Source: Exophiala sp. HKRS030 (lineage: Eukaryota > Ascomycota > Eurotiomycetes > Chaetothyriales > Herpotrichiellaceae). Taken from it: a stretch of DNA of 64,000 nucleotides. Position 1 is the stretch's first letter. The number at the start of each line of letters is the position of its first letter. Made by a program: the position numbers and the translations under genes. The notes beneath the pieces are model-generated. The model was not told where the DNA came from. It saw only the letters and a program-made list of their open reading frames with translations, and did no database searches. This document shows positions 46,131-57,020 of this stretch, in pieces. The stretch lies in NCBI GenBank assembly GCA_023897205.1, contig JAHWDD010000003.1:3847665-3911664 (forward strand), in the 5' to 3' direction.

Positions 46131-46924
46131 ATGTCATCCTCCAACAACACATCACTCGACTCATTCCTGCAGCCCTTATCGGCACGACTATCCAACTACA
46201 CGATTAGCAAGAGCTCGCCGATCGCGGACTCACATATCCAATCCATCATCGAGTTCGCCATCAAACACGCCCCGTCGACGTTCAACGTCCAATCCGCACG
46301 CGCGGTTATTTTGTTCGGCGCGGACCACGAGAAGCTCTGGGATATTGGCGACGAGGAGATCAAGAAGGTCTTCTCGGATTCGGCATATCAGTATGTCCAG
46401 GCGAGGATCAAAGGGTTTCGCGCTGGTCACGGCACAGTCTTGTGGTTCGAGGACCAAGTTGCGCTTGACACGTTGAAGGGGAAAAACAAGGGTATTCAGC
46501 ATGCTATTAATGATTGTAAGTTATGCCAGCCAGGAGCCAATCTGACCGCTTTGTTGGCGAGAATTGCATCACTGCATATACGTCCAACTTCATGATCTCG
46601 TGGTCTGGTGGATGGACAACAAGCGCCTAGTTTTTCCTTGTTCTAATCCTCTCGTGCTCGATCCTAGGGTCATTACACTCTTCCGGCATCCACCAATTCA
46701 TCGCATGGACAGCGCTCCAGATCGAGGGGTTGGGGTGTAATCTACAGCATTACAATTTCATGCCGGAATTTTCTGCACGCGTGCTCAAGGAATGGAGTTT
46801 ACCAGACTCGTGGAGGTTAGAAGCCCAGCTTGTCTTTGGAGCGCCTGTCGACGGGCTGAAGAGGTCTAAGCCTCGCGAATATCAGCCACTGGAGGATAGA
46901 GTCAAGGTTTTCGGGGCATCTTAG
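46131..46924 (+). CDS. Nitroreductase family protein (Frm2/Hbn1 type)
   Basis: Two exons, 46131-46515 and 46668-46924; 642 nt, 213 residues; intron 46516-46667 (GTAAGT...CCTAG). The spliced codon gives Trp in DWSLHSSGIHQFIAW, exactly where the family has it. Other landmarks: FNVQSARAVILFGADHEKLW (FMN-binding segment), GHGTVLWFEDQ and GLGCNLQHYNF, with LPDSWRLEAQLVFGAP near the end. Yeast Frm2 and Hbn1 are small FMN oxidoreductases linked to lipid signalling and oxidative stress; they reduce nitro-compounds with NAD(P)H. It is likely a soluble homodimer. The substrate in this organism is not known. Confidence 0.93.
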
Positions 46925-47183
46925 AGGGGAAAGGGCAAAGGTGAATAAGATGAATTCCAAGAAGTGGGCTGTTCATTTGTCTTGGTGTGAAGCGAAACTG
47001 CTTCTAAAGCAAGGACTATCTAAACGAATGAATGAATGAATGAATTGTGAGAGAGCTGTGCTGAAACCCGTCATTCTTAGCAGATGCTTGCATAGCACAA
47101 ACAAAGGCGCTTCCCTTATGTGTCCGTTGAAAACCCGAATCGTCGTCCTATCGCAGATCGTCGAGTGCGAGGCATTTCTCGAG

Positions 47184-47720
47184 CTAAACCTTCAAAAATT
47201 CCCAAGCAAGACCGTCTGAGACACTTCCGTTATTAAATGTCACTAATCTCTCAGCTCCCTCCACCTGCTTGACCCCAACAGTTGAAAGGTTCTCGTAAAA
47301 CGTCGTAAGCAAGCTATAAGCCTCGCCCCCGACTGGACGAACGGCGAAATACTCCCATGCGCGGTGTTGCTGAGCTGAGCAGCGTAGGTTCGATTTTTGG
47401 TTTCCAGAGTGGCCTAGATAACGGCCTGAGTAAAGATTCTCGAAGCCGAGCCAGTAATTAGTTTCTCGGCAGATCCAATGTGACCTACGGCCGTCCTGAT
47501 GGCCTAGCACAATCTTGTCGTCGACAAGTGTGAGAAAGCGTCCGCATGAGACGGAGCGGATGAAGAAGGTGTTTCCGGGCAAAGGTGCCGTAGGGGTGCT
47601 CAACTCAACATTATCAGATGCGTCAAGGTTGTCAGGGACTATTTCGCATGGTGTTGTGCCTGTGTCGACGGTTGAAGCATCGGGACCTTGGGACCCGGTG
47701 GTGACTTTCCTCGCTACCAT
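47184..47720 (-). CDS. Putative beta-trefoil-like fungal protein
   Basis: Single exon of 178 residues. After a 45-residue variable lead, the protein shows a repeating pattern of short beta strands with small and aromatic residues: NTFFIRSVSCGRFLTLVDDK, HWICRETNYWLGFENLYSGR, YLGHSGNQKSNLRC, WEYFAVRPVGGEAYSLL and the closing LAWEFLKV. This spacing resembles beta-trefoil/fascin-like folds (three-fold repeats around GRFL/GRYLG). I remember related orphan proteins in ascomycetes that end in WEFVKV. No signal peptide. Such folds bind carbohydrate or actin, but neither activity can be claimed here. The start at 47720 is the first ATG; the lead is weakly conserved. Confidence 0.68.
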   Translation of the reverse strand: MVARKVTTGSQGPDASTVDTGTTPCEIVPDNLDASDNVELSTPTAPLPGNTFFIRSVSCGRFLTLVDDKIVLGHQDGRRSHWICRETNYWLGFENLYSGRYLGHSGNQKSNLRCSAQQHRAWEYFAVRPVGGEAYSLLTTFYENLSTVGVKQVEGAERLVTFNNGSVSDGLAWEFLKV

Positions 47721-50280
47721 GATGATATATGGTGCCTAGGGAGTATATCAGGGAGCACAATAAAGCAATACCTAAACCCAGAGGTAAATGTAAGATTTTG
47801 GTAAACTTTAGTCTCCTGTCTTCAATGAGGAAGAAAATGATTAGAGTACGATGGAGGAAGGAACAAGGCTGAGTTGCTTCAGGCGCCAGCAAACGTACCA
47901 AGACGAGAATCTATTGGAGGACTTATGGGGGCTATTATGATACTTATGAGTATTATATTACAACCTCTAATTTATCGGTATACTCCATACCAAAACTTAT
48001 GATAGTTAGCTCTTGTAGGAGCACTAACCATATCATATCTGGCTTTGAGTAGTTTAGATTCAGAAGTTAGTTCCTAATAATTTTAAGTGTATATATAGTA
48101 TACCGTGCACCTCCAAGCCACTCGTAGTAGGAGCAACAGCACCCAGAGCACTTTGGCCATAGGCCTCGTCCCGCAGGCTCTTAGTTCTAGTTCGTCTAAG
48201 TCAACGTCTCCGGACTGTGACGTTGATTTGTCGCGCTCCTAGACAATATGATGAAATGCCAACTGTTCGTCAACAAGGAGTCGTGCATGGGACATTTCAT
48301 GAACTTCGCCTCGGAACCATTCACACCAAGGTGTGACGACATCGATGCGAACATCTCGAGTCGAGTTGTTGGCAATTTCGCGAAGCCCCCCCGTGTGGCT
48401 GGGGGAACAACAGCAGTACTCCAGCATATAATGCCGGTCAACACCATGCTCGTAAGAAGCTGTTCACCAGGGCCATAAGTATTTTCGCCTGTGCAGCCTT
48501 CTGAACTTCTGTGGGAAATAAAAGACTGAGTGCGCGCATCGATCTCCAGGCACAGACCCTCCCATGATTTTGTGGAAACTGGAGGGCCCGTCAGAGCATC
48601 GCTTCAGCATCTCTGATCCCCTGACCAAAGCGTTCCTGGGCATTTGAAGCACAGCTGCAGAACCCGCAACAGGAGGGCCCAGTCCTGGACCCATGTTGAT
48701 TATAGCAATCTACTATGATCAACTTAGGTATGGTAGTCTGATCACCTCGCCTAATGAAATTGTCGAAATTTGTGTCATTGTGTCGTGGCCAATGGTCATA
48801 GGCCCTCCCACAGGTAAAAGATGTCCACGAGTAGGCCGCTTCTCCCGGGATCGGGACCTTGTGCGGTGCAATCTGAAGGTTTCGTCCAAAACTTCATCTC
48901 ATAAATTTTGAAAATACAGCAGGCTTGAAAGGGGTTGCCCCGATAGCTGTCGAAGAATATCGTGACGTGTGGCTGATAAGGAGGGGCTCTTTTGTCAACT
49001 TCAAGCCGTACACCTGTCATATCAAAAGGTTATAGATCAGTACAGCAACGGACACTGGACTAGCCTTCTCCGATGTTCAATCATCAGGGAACAAGCAGAC
49101 CAGGAGGTGTATAAATCTCGACGTTTTGGAGCCAGACAACGCAACAGCAGGACGCTCCAGGTTCGAAAGCAATGCGAAGCCAGGCACTTGGCCACAGGTA
49201 ATGCTCTTTCCAGGCCCGAAATGGTTGAAGTTGCAGGAGGCTAGATCCTGACTGGATCGTCCATATTGATATCGTACGACATGTAGCCGCGTACGCATAT
49301 GTATATATATAAGGGGTAAGTTAGGATTCACGAACTTTCCGTGAGATCCCTCCCAGTGTTGAACAGACCTGAACCACAGCGTATCAGGTGGAATGGGTCG
49401 ACACAGCTGGAAGTGAAGATGAATGGAAGTTGACTTTTCAACCAATTGACATCATGATCACTGATATTGTCTTTGCCCTGAGAATGCCGACAAAGCCGAG
49501 GCTAGGGGAAATGGGATGATGTGGTTGCATAAGTCCCGATCGAACTGGGGCAAGAGAGTCGATATAGATATAGAGAGTGGTCTTGATTGGTTCTGGATAT
49601 TGTTCTTCGACTCCAAGCGCTGAAAGAGACCGCCCATGGACACGTCAACGTTGGACGGGGACTGTCTCGTGCTTACATGCAACTTAAGGAGAAGACGTGG
49701 TACATGGAAGCTGTAGATGGCCTGCGGTGAACATGATGATCGAGATGAAATGCAGCAGACGCTTGGAAATGACTTGAAGGAGACTGTGGAATGTGGAGAC
49801 TGATTCCTGAGAATGATGGTAGGAAAAGGAGCAGTTCAACGGCAGAAGGAAGAAGTATTTATAGACAGAAAAAGAGGTAAAGGACGAAACCAGAAACCCA
49901 CCTTCTTTGCAGAGATGACTCATGAGATCTATATTACCTTTGCATCTAGTCATTTCATGAAACATCGGTCTCAGCCCAAGATGGGATTTTGTGCACAGAC
50001 AGTATTCAGGGTGAAACAAATATGACTTTGCGAAGATTTTCAACAGTGATTGAAGTAGCAAGCTTTGTTGAATTAGGATTGCAGCATTGTTCTGTTGTCA
50101 TAACCATATTTGCAATACCCTTAAACTTGATCCATTCATCTTGCAAGAGTAACTGCTCATTGAGGAGCACTTAACGCAGTCATGCAACATTCGTCAAGAC
50201 AATTGTATTCCAGCAGCTTCACTTATCCAACAATACTGCTGTAGTGCAGTTCAGCCAAGCAGACATTCAATCTGGGTACT
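47721..50280. other. Intergenic with an AT-rich islet
   Basis: 2.6 kb between the trefoil-like gene and the 3' end of FUN30. The stretch 47935-48105 is clearly AT-rich compared with its flanks. No gene recognised; the frame at 49684-50061 (minus) has no family features and a simple, Ser/Leu/Phe-rich composition. Confidence 0.45.
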
Positions 50281-53200
50281 TCAGCCCCGCTTTGAGGTTT
50301 TCCCTCGAACATTCCTCGATCGGTTGGGTAAATCAATACTCTCTTTTCGGTGGTGAGACACAGGGCCTTCATTGTCATCCGTCTTCAATTTGATATCCAT
50401 GTCTTCATCCATGTTGGGGCTCTTCACAGCTGTGCTTTGACTCATAATCCCCGCTTTGAGCTCTGTCAACGGAACTGCATTGAGCCTGTCGAAGAACATT
50501 TTCTCGACCGCCATTCTGCCCTCCTCTTCCTCCTTCGTTTCTGCTTTGTCATCATTTGCGGTCGGTTGTTCCTCTCCGCCATCACCCGCGACTTGTTCAT
50601 CAAGTTTGAGCTTCGCAAGACCCATTGAATGAATTTGTTCTTCAACAGTACCTTTCGAAACGAGCCTCACGACCTCAACTTCCTTGACCTGACCTATTCG
50701 ATGGGCTCGATTCTCTGCTTGGATATCGTCTTGAGGGTTGAAGCCGCTGTCGAAAACGATCACCTTGTTTGCCTTTGCTAAGTTGATACCTGCTCCACCA
50801 GCTTTTGTGCTCAACATAAAGACAGGAGTCTCGTTGTCATCTGCAGAAAACTCATCGATCAAGTCTTGCCGTTCAGAGACCTTTGTATTACCATCAAGTC
50901 TGAAATAATCGATACCTTCTCTTTCCAAGACGAGTTCGAGAATGTCGAGCACCATGACAAACTGACTAAAGATCAACGTTCGGTGGCCTTCGGACATATA
51001 TGTTCTGAGCAATTCGAGCATCTTTTGGACCTTTCCACTGGCTAGCCATTCGCCATTATTGAGAGCAAAGTGTTCAAGCTGCTGATGTTCATTGCACAAG
51101 GTGTGAATTTCCATGTCAGAATACTGTTCTAATTCAGTGACAATCAATGCAGGATTCGAATCCCTCCAGACATCCACCTTCAGGCATTGTTTTGCGATTT
51201 TGGGAAGAATCTTGTCCGGATACTGGCGTCGGAAGAGAATAGGATGTATGGCAGCTTGTCTGAGCTTCATCAAGACATTTGAAGATTCCTGTACGACATT
51301 CTCGCCCTTAGCCCTTCGGTCTTGGATCTCCTGAGCTTTGTCCAGCCAAGACTGATATATTTCAGCTTGTTCATGGGTTACGTCGCAGAATTCTACGCGT
51401 CGTTCTTTCTTGGGAAGGTCTTTCAGCACCTGGAATTTCTTTCGTCTCAAGATGAAGGGTGTGAGCATGCTTCTTGCTCGACTGATACGCTGAGCAGAGA
51501 GTAGCGCTTCGTGGTTGTTTCCCATGGCTTTGACACTGTGTGAGAAAATAATTTGCAGTTCGTGTTCCTTCTCCTTGAAAACCGAGGGCATTAAAAACCC
51601 TAGCAGGCTGGTAAGCTCTTTCAGATTGTTTTGTAGCGGTGTGCCTGTCAGAAGGACCCTGAAATTAGACTTGATTCGAACCAGTTTTTGCGAGACTTGT
51701 GACTGTGCATTTTTCAGAACATGACCTTCATCATAGATGGTACAATCGAAGCCGTAGTTTCGTAGCCATGGGGCGTCTTCTTTTCCCTTCGCTAGAGTGT
51801 ATGTGGTCACAATAACATTGGTCTCATCTCGAGCGTTGTCTAAATCCTCTCTCATTGCAAATCTCTCTCCAGGAATGGTTGAATAATACGCTGCCACAAC
51901 TAATGTGGGGCAGAAACGCTTGAACTCTTTCAGCCAATTCTCTAGAGTAGCAGCTGGGACAACAATTAGATGCGGACCTCTCTGTCCTTGCTCGAACAAG
52001 TGAGCTAAGAAAGCGATGACCTGGCATGTTTTCCCAAGACCCATGTCGTCTGCCAAGATGCAACTCAAGCCGTTCCTATAGAGAAGATTGAGCCAGTTCA
52101 CTCCCACAACCTGATAGTCCTTCATTTGGATATCGGCAGCCATGATGGAAGGCTGTGTAATAAAATTGCGACGCTTTCGCGCAATGGTGTCTTGTCCTTC
52201 TTCACTGATCGGGGTGCCGATACCAGAGTCGTGGCCTTTCTGAGCCTCGTCCAAGGATACTATGTCAAGGACTCCTTCAGAAGGTCCAGAGCCTAGCAGG
52301 TGAATTCCCCAGTTCTTCATTTCTTGAGCTAGTGGTTTGGCCAGAGCCTGACATTTCCTCACAAGGAAATCGACGGCCTCGTAACCATCAAGCATGTCTT
52401 CTACCTTGTCGACGATCTTCTCGCCGATCGGCGCTGCCTTCCTCCTGCCTTTCGTTGGTTTCAGATTAGGATCTTGGACTTGCTTGACAGCATTGATAGA
52501 TTTGAATGGTCTCTGAGCAACCACATGCTCAGACAACTCGGTCGAAATGGATGCAATATCGATAAGATCGCCGACAGAGCAGGTGTTGAAAAAATTCAGG
52601 ACTCCAGAGGATAGAGTGGAGTTGTCTTCGGCTTCTGATACCATGGCTGAATCTGCAAGATCCGAATCATCGGATTCGAGGGTCCGCGGAGGCTTCTCGG
52701 GCCTGACATTTTCTGCTGAATCTGAGGTAGGAGATGTAGAACGTTTCCTCCCACGCACCAAAGTCCTCTTCTTCACTTGTGGCTTTGGGGTATCGAATAC
52801 GTTGATGATTCTGCCTGGCTTTCTATTCTGCGTTGAGTTCCACTTCTCCGCAATCGACTTTTGGGGCGCTCTGGCTTGTTGCCGAGTTGGCGCGATGGGT
52901 TCTGGTTTGGGCTTTTTGGCCACAGCAGCAGGCGTAGGCATGAGCTCGTCGTCGGATGCGGTTAAGTCTACAGCCCTTTTCTGACCATCACTTCGTCGTC
53001 TCTCGCTCAATTGAAGTGCCTGCTCTGCAGCATCATCGTAGTCCCCCTTTTTGGCCACAAGAATGGCATAACATTCTCGGATTGATACACTTTGAATCAT
53101 AGATGCGAGACGTTTGACCTTTTGTCGCATGTTATAATCCATTATGTCATCGATGTCCATATCCGGTTCCTTCTTTGGTGGGGAGATCGGTATTGCCCGG

Positions 53201-53904
53201 GCAGGGATGGTCTGGCGAGGTTTCTTGGCCATGTTGCCATATGCGTTGGCACTCACGTCGGCCGAACGTTTTGAGGATGTGGAAGCAACCGATGAATTTG
53301 ACGAAGGTCTGTACATGGAATTGGAAGTGATGTTTTTGAACCTGCTGAGCCCGTCACTCTGTCCTGTGGGAGATTCGAGCACTTTATCGGCGTGAGCTGG
53401 AGTTAGGAATGTGGAGGTTTTGATGTCATTGTTCTTGTACCGAGAGCCATTGTCCTCCGATGAACTACCCCCATAAGCAGGGCCGTCATCGTCGCTGTCG
53501 ATCGTGATGGGGGCACTTCGTTTCGGAGGAGGGGCTACGAATGGTCGGCGAAAACTGGTTCCTGCTGGAGCCATAACGCTGGCAAGGATGCCGCCGGGTT
53601 TGCGGGTCACAAGAGGTGACATTGCAGGCGAGGAGGCAGCAACCTGGACAACTGGCCGCCTCGGCGAAGATGAAGGCATATCCGGAGAGGAAATTCGAGG
53701 CAGGATTTGTGTAGGTTGGGTGATTCTGGTATTCTGCGGAATGCTCGGTAGGGCTTCAAGATCGGAGTCATCGCTGTCGTCCATGGAGGGCTTGAACAGA
53801 GGTAAAGTCTCTATTGTTGCATGGCGTGCGTGCGAAGGAAAACCTGAATTAGACAGATCATCGTCAGACTGCGATAGAGAGTCGTCGAAAGCCATGCGGG
53901 ACAT
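50281..53904 (-). CDS. FUN30: SNF2-family chromatin remodeller Fun30/SMARCAD1 (Fft-type)
   Basis: Single exon, 1207 residues. The first 250 residues are Ser/Asp-rich with SP sites. A CUE ubiquitin-binding domain follows at about 262-301 (VKRLASMIQSVSIRECYAIL ... DYDDAAEQALQ). The Snf2 ATPase starts near 590: motif I is LADDMGLGKTCQVIAFLAHL (DDMGLGKT at 619-626) and motif II is DEGH at 725-728, which, like the DD before MGLGKT, is characteristic of Fun30. LLTGTPLQNNLKEL and the C-terminal lobe with TLIFSQFVMVLDILELVL, FMLSTKAGGAGINL and AENRAHRIGQ complete it. Fun30 moves and exchanges histones and promotes long-range DNA-end resection and silencing. Two Met codons (residues 1 and 4) are both possible starts. 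Confidence 0.97.
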   Translation of the reverse strand: MSRMAFDDSLSQSDDDLSNSGFPSHARHATIETLPLFKPSMDDSDDSDLEALPSIPQNTRITQPTQILPRISSPDMPSSSPRRPVVQVAASSPAMSPLVTRKPGGILASVMAPAGTSFRRPFVAPPPKRSAPITIDSDDDGPAYGGSSSEDNGSRYKNNDIKTSTFLTPAHADKVLESPTGQSDGLSRFKNITSNSMYRPSSNSSVASTSSKRSADVSANAYGNMAKKPRQTIPARAIPISPPKKEPDMDIDDIMDYNMRQKVKRLASMIQSVSIRECYAILVAKKGDYDDAAEQALQLSERRRSDGQKRAVDLTASDDELMPTPAAVAKKPKPEPIAPTRQQARAPQKSIAEKWNSTQNRKPGRIINVFDTPKPQVKKRTLVRGRKRSTSPTSDSAENVRPEKPPRTLESDDSDLADSAMVSEAEDNSTLSSGVLNFFNTCSVGDLIDIASISTELSEHVVAQRPFKSINAVKQVQDPNLKPTKGRRKAAPIGEKIVDKVEDMLDGYEAVDFLVRKCQALAKPLAQEMKNWGIHLLGSGPSEGVLDIVSLDEAQKGHDSGIGTPISEEGQDTIARKRRNFITQPSIMAADIQMKDYQVVGVNWLNLLYRNGLSCILADDMGLGKTCQVIAFLAHLFEQGQRGPHLIVVPAATLENWLKEFKRFCPTLVVAAYYSTIPGERFAMREDLDNARDETNVIVTTYTLAKGKEDAPWLRNYGFDCTIYDEGHVLKNAQSQVSQKLVRIKSNFRVLLTGTPLQNNLKELTSLLGFLMPSVFKEKEHELQIIFSHSVKAMGNNHEALLSAQRISRARSMLTPFILRRKKFQVLKDLPKKERRVEFCDVTHEQAEIYQSWLDKAQEIQDRRAKGENVVQESSNVLMKLRQAAIHPILFRRQYPDKILPKIAKQCLKVDVWRDSNPALIVTELEQYSDMEIHTLCNEHQQLEHFALNNGEWLASGKVQKMLELLRTYMSEGHRTLIFSQFVMVLDILELVLEREGIDYFRLDGNTKVSERQDLIDEFSADDNETPVFMLSTKAGGAGINLAKANKVIVFDSGFNPQDDIQAENRAHRIGQVKEVEVVRLVSKGTVEEQIHSMGLAKLKLDEQVAGDGGEEQPTANDDKAETKEEEEGRMAVEKMFFDRLNAVPLTELKAGIMSQSTAVKSPNMDEDMDIKLKTDDNEGPVSHHRKESIDLPNRSRNVRGKTSKRG

Positions 53905-54540
53905 GTAGGTGGGATGTTTGTGACGGTGACGAGGGAGGCCCGAAGGGCTTTGGTATAGCGGAATGTTGTATGCTATGGAAGCATGGTTCTACCAATGGAA
54001 ACTTCGCCGAAGAGCCAGAGGCTATCACTATTCATTAGGAACGGTAGTAGTGACGATATCGTTAGCCTGCGTAGCGAGAGGTAGAATGTCGGATGGAGAC
54101 TGCAGACATGGTGGTTGTGGTGGGTGTCGGAGCGGCGACATAAATTTTAGCACTTTTGTGACCAACACGAACGCGTCTACGCCGTATACTTATCTAATCG
54201 GTAAATAGGCATTGATGTGGCAAAGTGCCAATAGCGATGGCAGGAACCCCCGCGTCCATGCCCGTCCTTAGGCACGAAGCGCGTCATTATCACGTGAGTG
54301 CCTTAAGTGCTGAATGCGTCAACCTTTCTATTTGCGGTGGACTTTATGCTCGCCTAATGTCGTTGATGTGAGTTGTTCACCGTTGTTGTTTGTGCTCTGG
54401 ACGAAAACAGCCACTCCTTGCCCGGAATAGACGGGTATGTTTTTGTCTCCAATCTTCGGTTTCCTTGACTGCTTCATGTCTCATCTATTTTCATATGCTT
54501 TGGAAGTAGCCTGTTGGGCCACTCATGAGGTATAAGCACT
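53905..54540. other. Intergenic, co-directional (minus strand)
   Basis: 636 bases upstream of FUN30 and past the CDC37 stop. A CACGTG hexamer is at about 54292. No gene recognised. Confidence 0.45.
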
Positions 54541-56142
54541 TTATCGGATTGGTACCTCTTCTGACTCCACAGCCGCACCAGGTTCTCCTTCAACCTCCTT
54601 ACTTTTGGCCAATTCCTCCTTCTTTCGCTTCTCTTCTTCTTCGATTTCCTTCAGTCGTTTCTTACCCTCTTCATTTGTCGCGTCAATGACCCCTTCTTGT
54701 AAACTCAACATCCCGCCCTGCCCTAAAAGCTCCACAACCTCTTCTGCCTCTTCGACGCTCATCTTTCCGAGTACCAGGTTGACTTGGTCAAGTTTTCCTG
54801 ATTGCAGAGCTCGTTGTAACCCTGGTGGGAATTTGTCAAAGATTTGACGAGCTTGTTGCTCAACTGGATCCTCCGAATTGGCTTCGGGCACATTGATATG
54901 GATCTCCGTGCCGGGTTCGACTGCATGCAGCTGGATCTGCTCAACCCCAGCGGGATCGTTGCCTTCCTCTTTCTGCAATTCTGCTGCTCGGGTTTTGATC
55001 CGCGCATAAGTCTCGCTCAGATCCTTGTTGAAGACTTGTTGCGCTTGATGCCCTTTTGTCGTGATACGTTTGAAGAAAATGCCCACGCCGTCACGCCCTA
55101 GCTGCCGACAATACTGAATTAACAAACTTTGGTGGACACAAGTGCGTGCGTATGTGTCTTGACCCTTCATTTGAGCATTGAACGCTTCGATCATCAGCGC
55201 ATCTTGTGTCCGTTCATTGACAATGTCTGGATGCTGCGAAATGAACTGTAGACATGCACGATAATCGCCAAACTTGATCTTGGCAAACTGTTTTCCTTCG
55301 GGAGTAAGCTTGAGGCTGGACTCGGATTCGGAGTCTTCTTCTTCATTGCCTTGGTGCTTCTCCAAAAGAGCGTCGTCCTCGACATCGGCTTCTGCTCCAG
55401 ACGAGACGCCCTCGTCAGCAGCGACAATTGCATTGCGTGTGCTGGAGCTAAGACCTGAAGGCTTGTTCAAGAGTTGTACAGTCTCGGTCTTTTTCTTTGC
55501 CGGAGCTTTATCCTTTTCTGTTGCTTTGGATGTTGTGGGCTTTGATTTGTTGACAAAGGATGAGTTGAATCCATCTCGTATATCCTCACTGGTGATCTTC
55601 GCCGTGGCTTCCTGTTCTAGCTGAGCTAGGCGGGTTAACAAGTCTTGCTGTAGTTTTTGGACCTTTGCCAGATGACCATTTACGCCGTTGACAAAATCTT
55701 GATAGCGATTCGGTGAGTTCTTTTCATCGACCTCCTTTTTGACCTGGTCGATCAGAGCACCCATCATCTTGGAGTAACGAGGCTGCGGTTCTTTCTGATG
55801 TGTATAGACTCCAGGTGGAGGAGGTGGCGGTTCATCGTTGGCAGGATCACCGGCACTCTCGATCAAGGACTGGAATACAAGCTGGTCAGGATCCTTCTTG
55901 CTGGCTTCATCCTGATGTTTCTTAAGGGCGTCGAGGAGAGCGTTGATGCGTTCGAGGAGGCCATCGTTGATGATCCGCTCATATTTGAGGGTTTCGATCT
56001 CAGTCTTGCGCTGCGCACGTTGTTCGTGAATTTGGCGTTGTTTCGCTCGAATGAAGCTTTTGGTGTCGACGTTGGGATGAACCTCGACATCAGAATCATC
56101 CGAGACCTCGATCTTGTCCCATTTGTCGTAAGATATGGGCAT
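54541..56142 (-). CDS. CDC37: Hsp90 co-chaperone Cdc37
   Basis: Single exon, 533 residues. The N-terminus MPISYDKWDKIEVSDDSDVE is the kinase-recognition signature; Ser14 in the acidic context SDDSD matches the conserved CK2 phosphorylation site needed for client kinase binding. HPNVDTKSFIRAKQRQIHEQ and a long coiled coil follow (to about residue 190, broken by a poly-Pro turn PPPPPPG). The middle Hsp90-binding domain contains FAKIKFGDYRACLQFISQHP and MSVEEAEEVVELLGQ; the C-terminus is highly charged and helical. Cdc37 brings protein kinases to Hsp90 and is essential in yeast. It is divergent from the ABC transporter. Confidence 0.96.
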   Translation of the reverse strand: MPISYDKWDKIEVSDDSDVEVHPNVDTKSFIRAKQRQIHEQRAQRKTEIETLKYERIINDGLLERINALLDALKKHQDEASKKDPDQLVFQSLIESAGDPANDEPPPPPPGVYTHQKEPQPRYSKMMGALIDQVKKEVDEKNSPNRYQDFVNGVNGHLAKVQKLQQDLLTRLAQLEQEATAKITSEDIRDGFNSSFVNKSKPTTSKATEKDKAPAKKKTETVQLLNKPSGLSSSTRNAIVAADEGVSSGAEADVEDDALLEKHQGNEEEDSESESSLKLTPEGKQFAKIKFGDYRACLQFISQHPDIVNERTQDALMIEAFNAQMKGQDTYARTCVHQSLLIQYCRQLGRDGVGIFFKRITTKGHQAQQVFNKDLSETYARIKTRAAELQKEEGNDPAGVEQIQLHAVEPGTEIHINVPEANSEDPVEQQARQIFDKFPPGLQRALQSGKLDQVNLVLGKMSVEEAEEVVELLGQGGMLSLQEGVIDATNEEGKKRLKEIEEEEKRKKEELAKSKEVEGEPGAAVESEEVPIR

Positions 56143-57020
56143 GTTGAACAGACACTGAGATCAACAGTTCAGACGAAAGGGTTTGTGTGGGTAGTTGTTG
56201 GTGCGCCTCGGGTCAGACGGGTGAACAGGAGCACTTGACGGAGAAGAATATTTGAAAGGTGGACTTAAAATGAGAAGTGCTCGCAGTTTCCCTGATGCTG
56301 TCGTATTGAGAGGCTGTTCGAGGCTTCTAGAAATTGTGTGACGATGGTGGGGTAACAGGTGAGTGCGGATGCTTGTAGGCCGTGTAGCATGTTCCTCTTA
56401 GGCTGGATGGGTGAGAGCAAGAGATGCCTGATTGGAGCGGGCATTGGGGTGGACGGAGACTCTAGTTAACTAGTTAGTTAAGTTAGTTAGTTACCTATGT
56501 AGTTAGTTGGTTATTTACTTAGGCTGGACTCTGTCCTCCGTGGGTAGTTAGGCAAAAGGCCAGGCCGACGTCGGGGCTTGCGAGCGCCTAACAACGGACG
56601 GTACGAGCGACCCCTCGGACTTAATATGCGTTTACTCGCTATTAGCTCACAGCGATCTGTTCTGGTTGGTCCAAGTTGCGACTAATTTGTTAGTTGACTG
56701 GTTAAGTACCCAGTAGTGCCAGTTGCACTTTTTGTCGCCGTCGTCATTGATCCACGGTTCAACTCTTCTCCGTAATGCTAAGGTGTGAAATACGGAGAAG
56801 CTGCCTTCCATCCTACTTCTCTACTGCTGGCAATTTAACTATACCAATTCCACGACTCAATTTGTCAACTCGACTCACTTCTGCCGTCCTACAACCACTA
56901 TTATCCCGCTATCCTGCAATCTTCTTTGTCTCCAAAGGCATTGCTGCCACCATGGAGAGCAGGACCTTCACCTCGGCTGTCTAAACCTCCTACCGCTTGA
57001 ACAATTCCCCACAATTCGCC
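56143..57020. promoter_or_regulatory. Divergent promoter between CDC37 and ABC transporter, with a TTAG-type repeat
   Basis: 878 bases between two starts. Contains the imperfect GTTA/TTAG repeat at 56463-56520 and a C/T-rich leader just before the ABC transporter. No clear heat-shock element (nGAAnnTTCn repeats) was found for CDC37. Confidence 0.4.
56463..56520 (+). repeat. Imperfect (GTTA)n repeat
   Basis: A stretch made mostly of TAGTTAGTTAAGTTAGTTAG-like units with a few interruptions. It resembles, but is not, the TTAGGG telomere repeat: the GGG is missing. Confidence 0.8.

Noticed and set aside
47184..47720. Calling the trefoil-like gene a lectin or toxin
   Set aside because: Only a fold-like strand pattern is visible; there are no sugar-binding residues or secretion signal to support either.
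49684..50061. 125-residue minus-strand frame, Ser/Leu/Phe-rich
   Set aside because: No recognisable family, no clear signal peptide at the start, and a composition expected from AT-rich noncoding DNA.
56463..56520. TTAG repeat as an internal telomere remnant
   Set aside because: The fungal telomere unit is TTAGGG; this stretch lacks the GGG and reads as a GTTA simple repeat.
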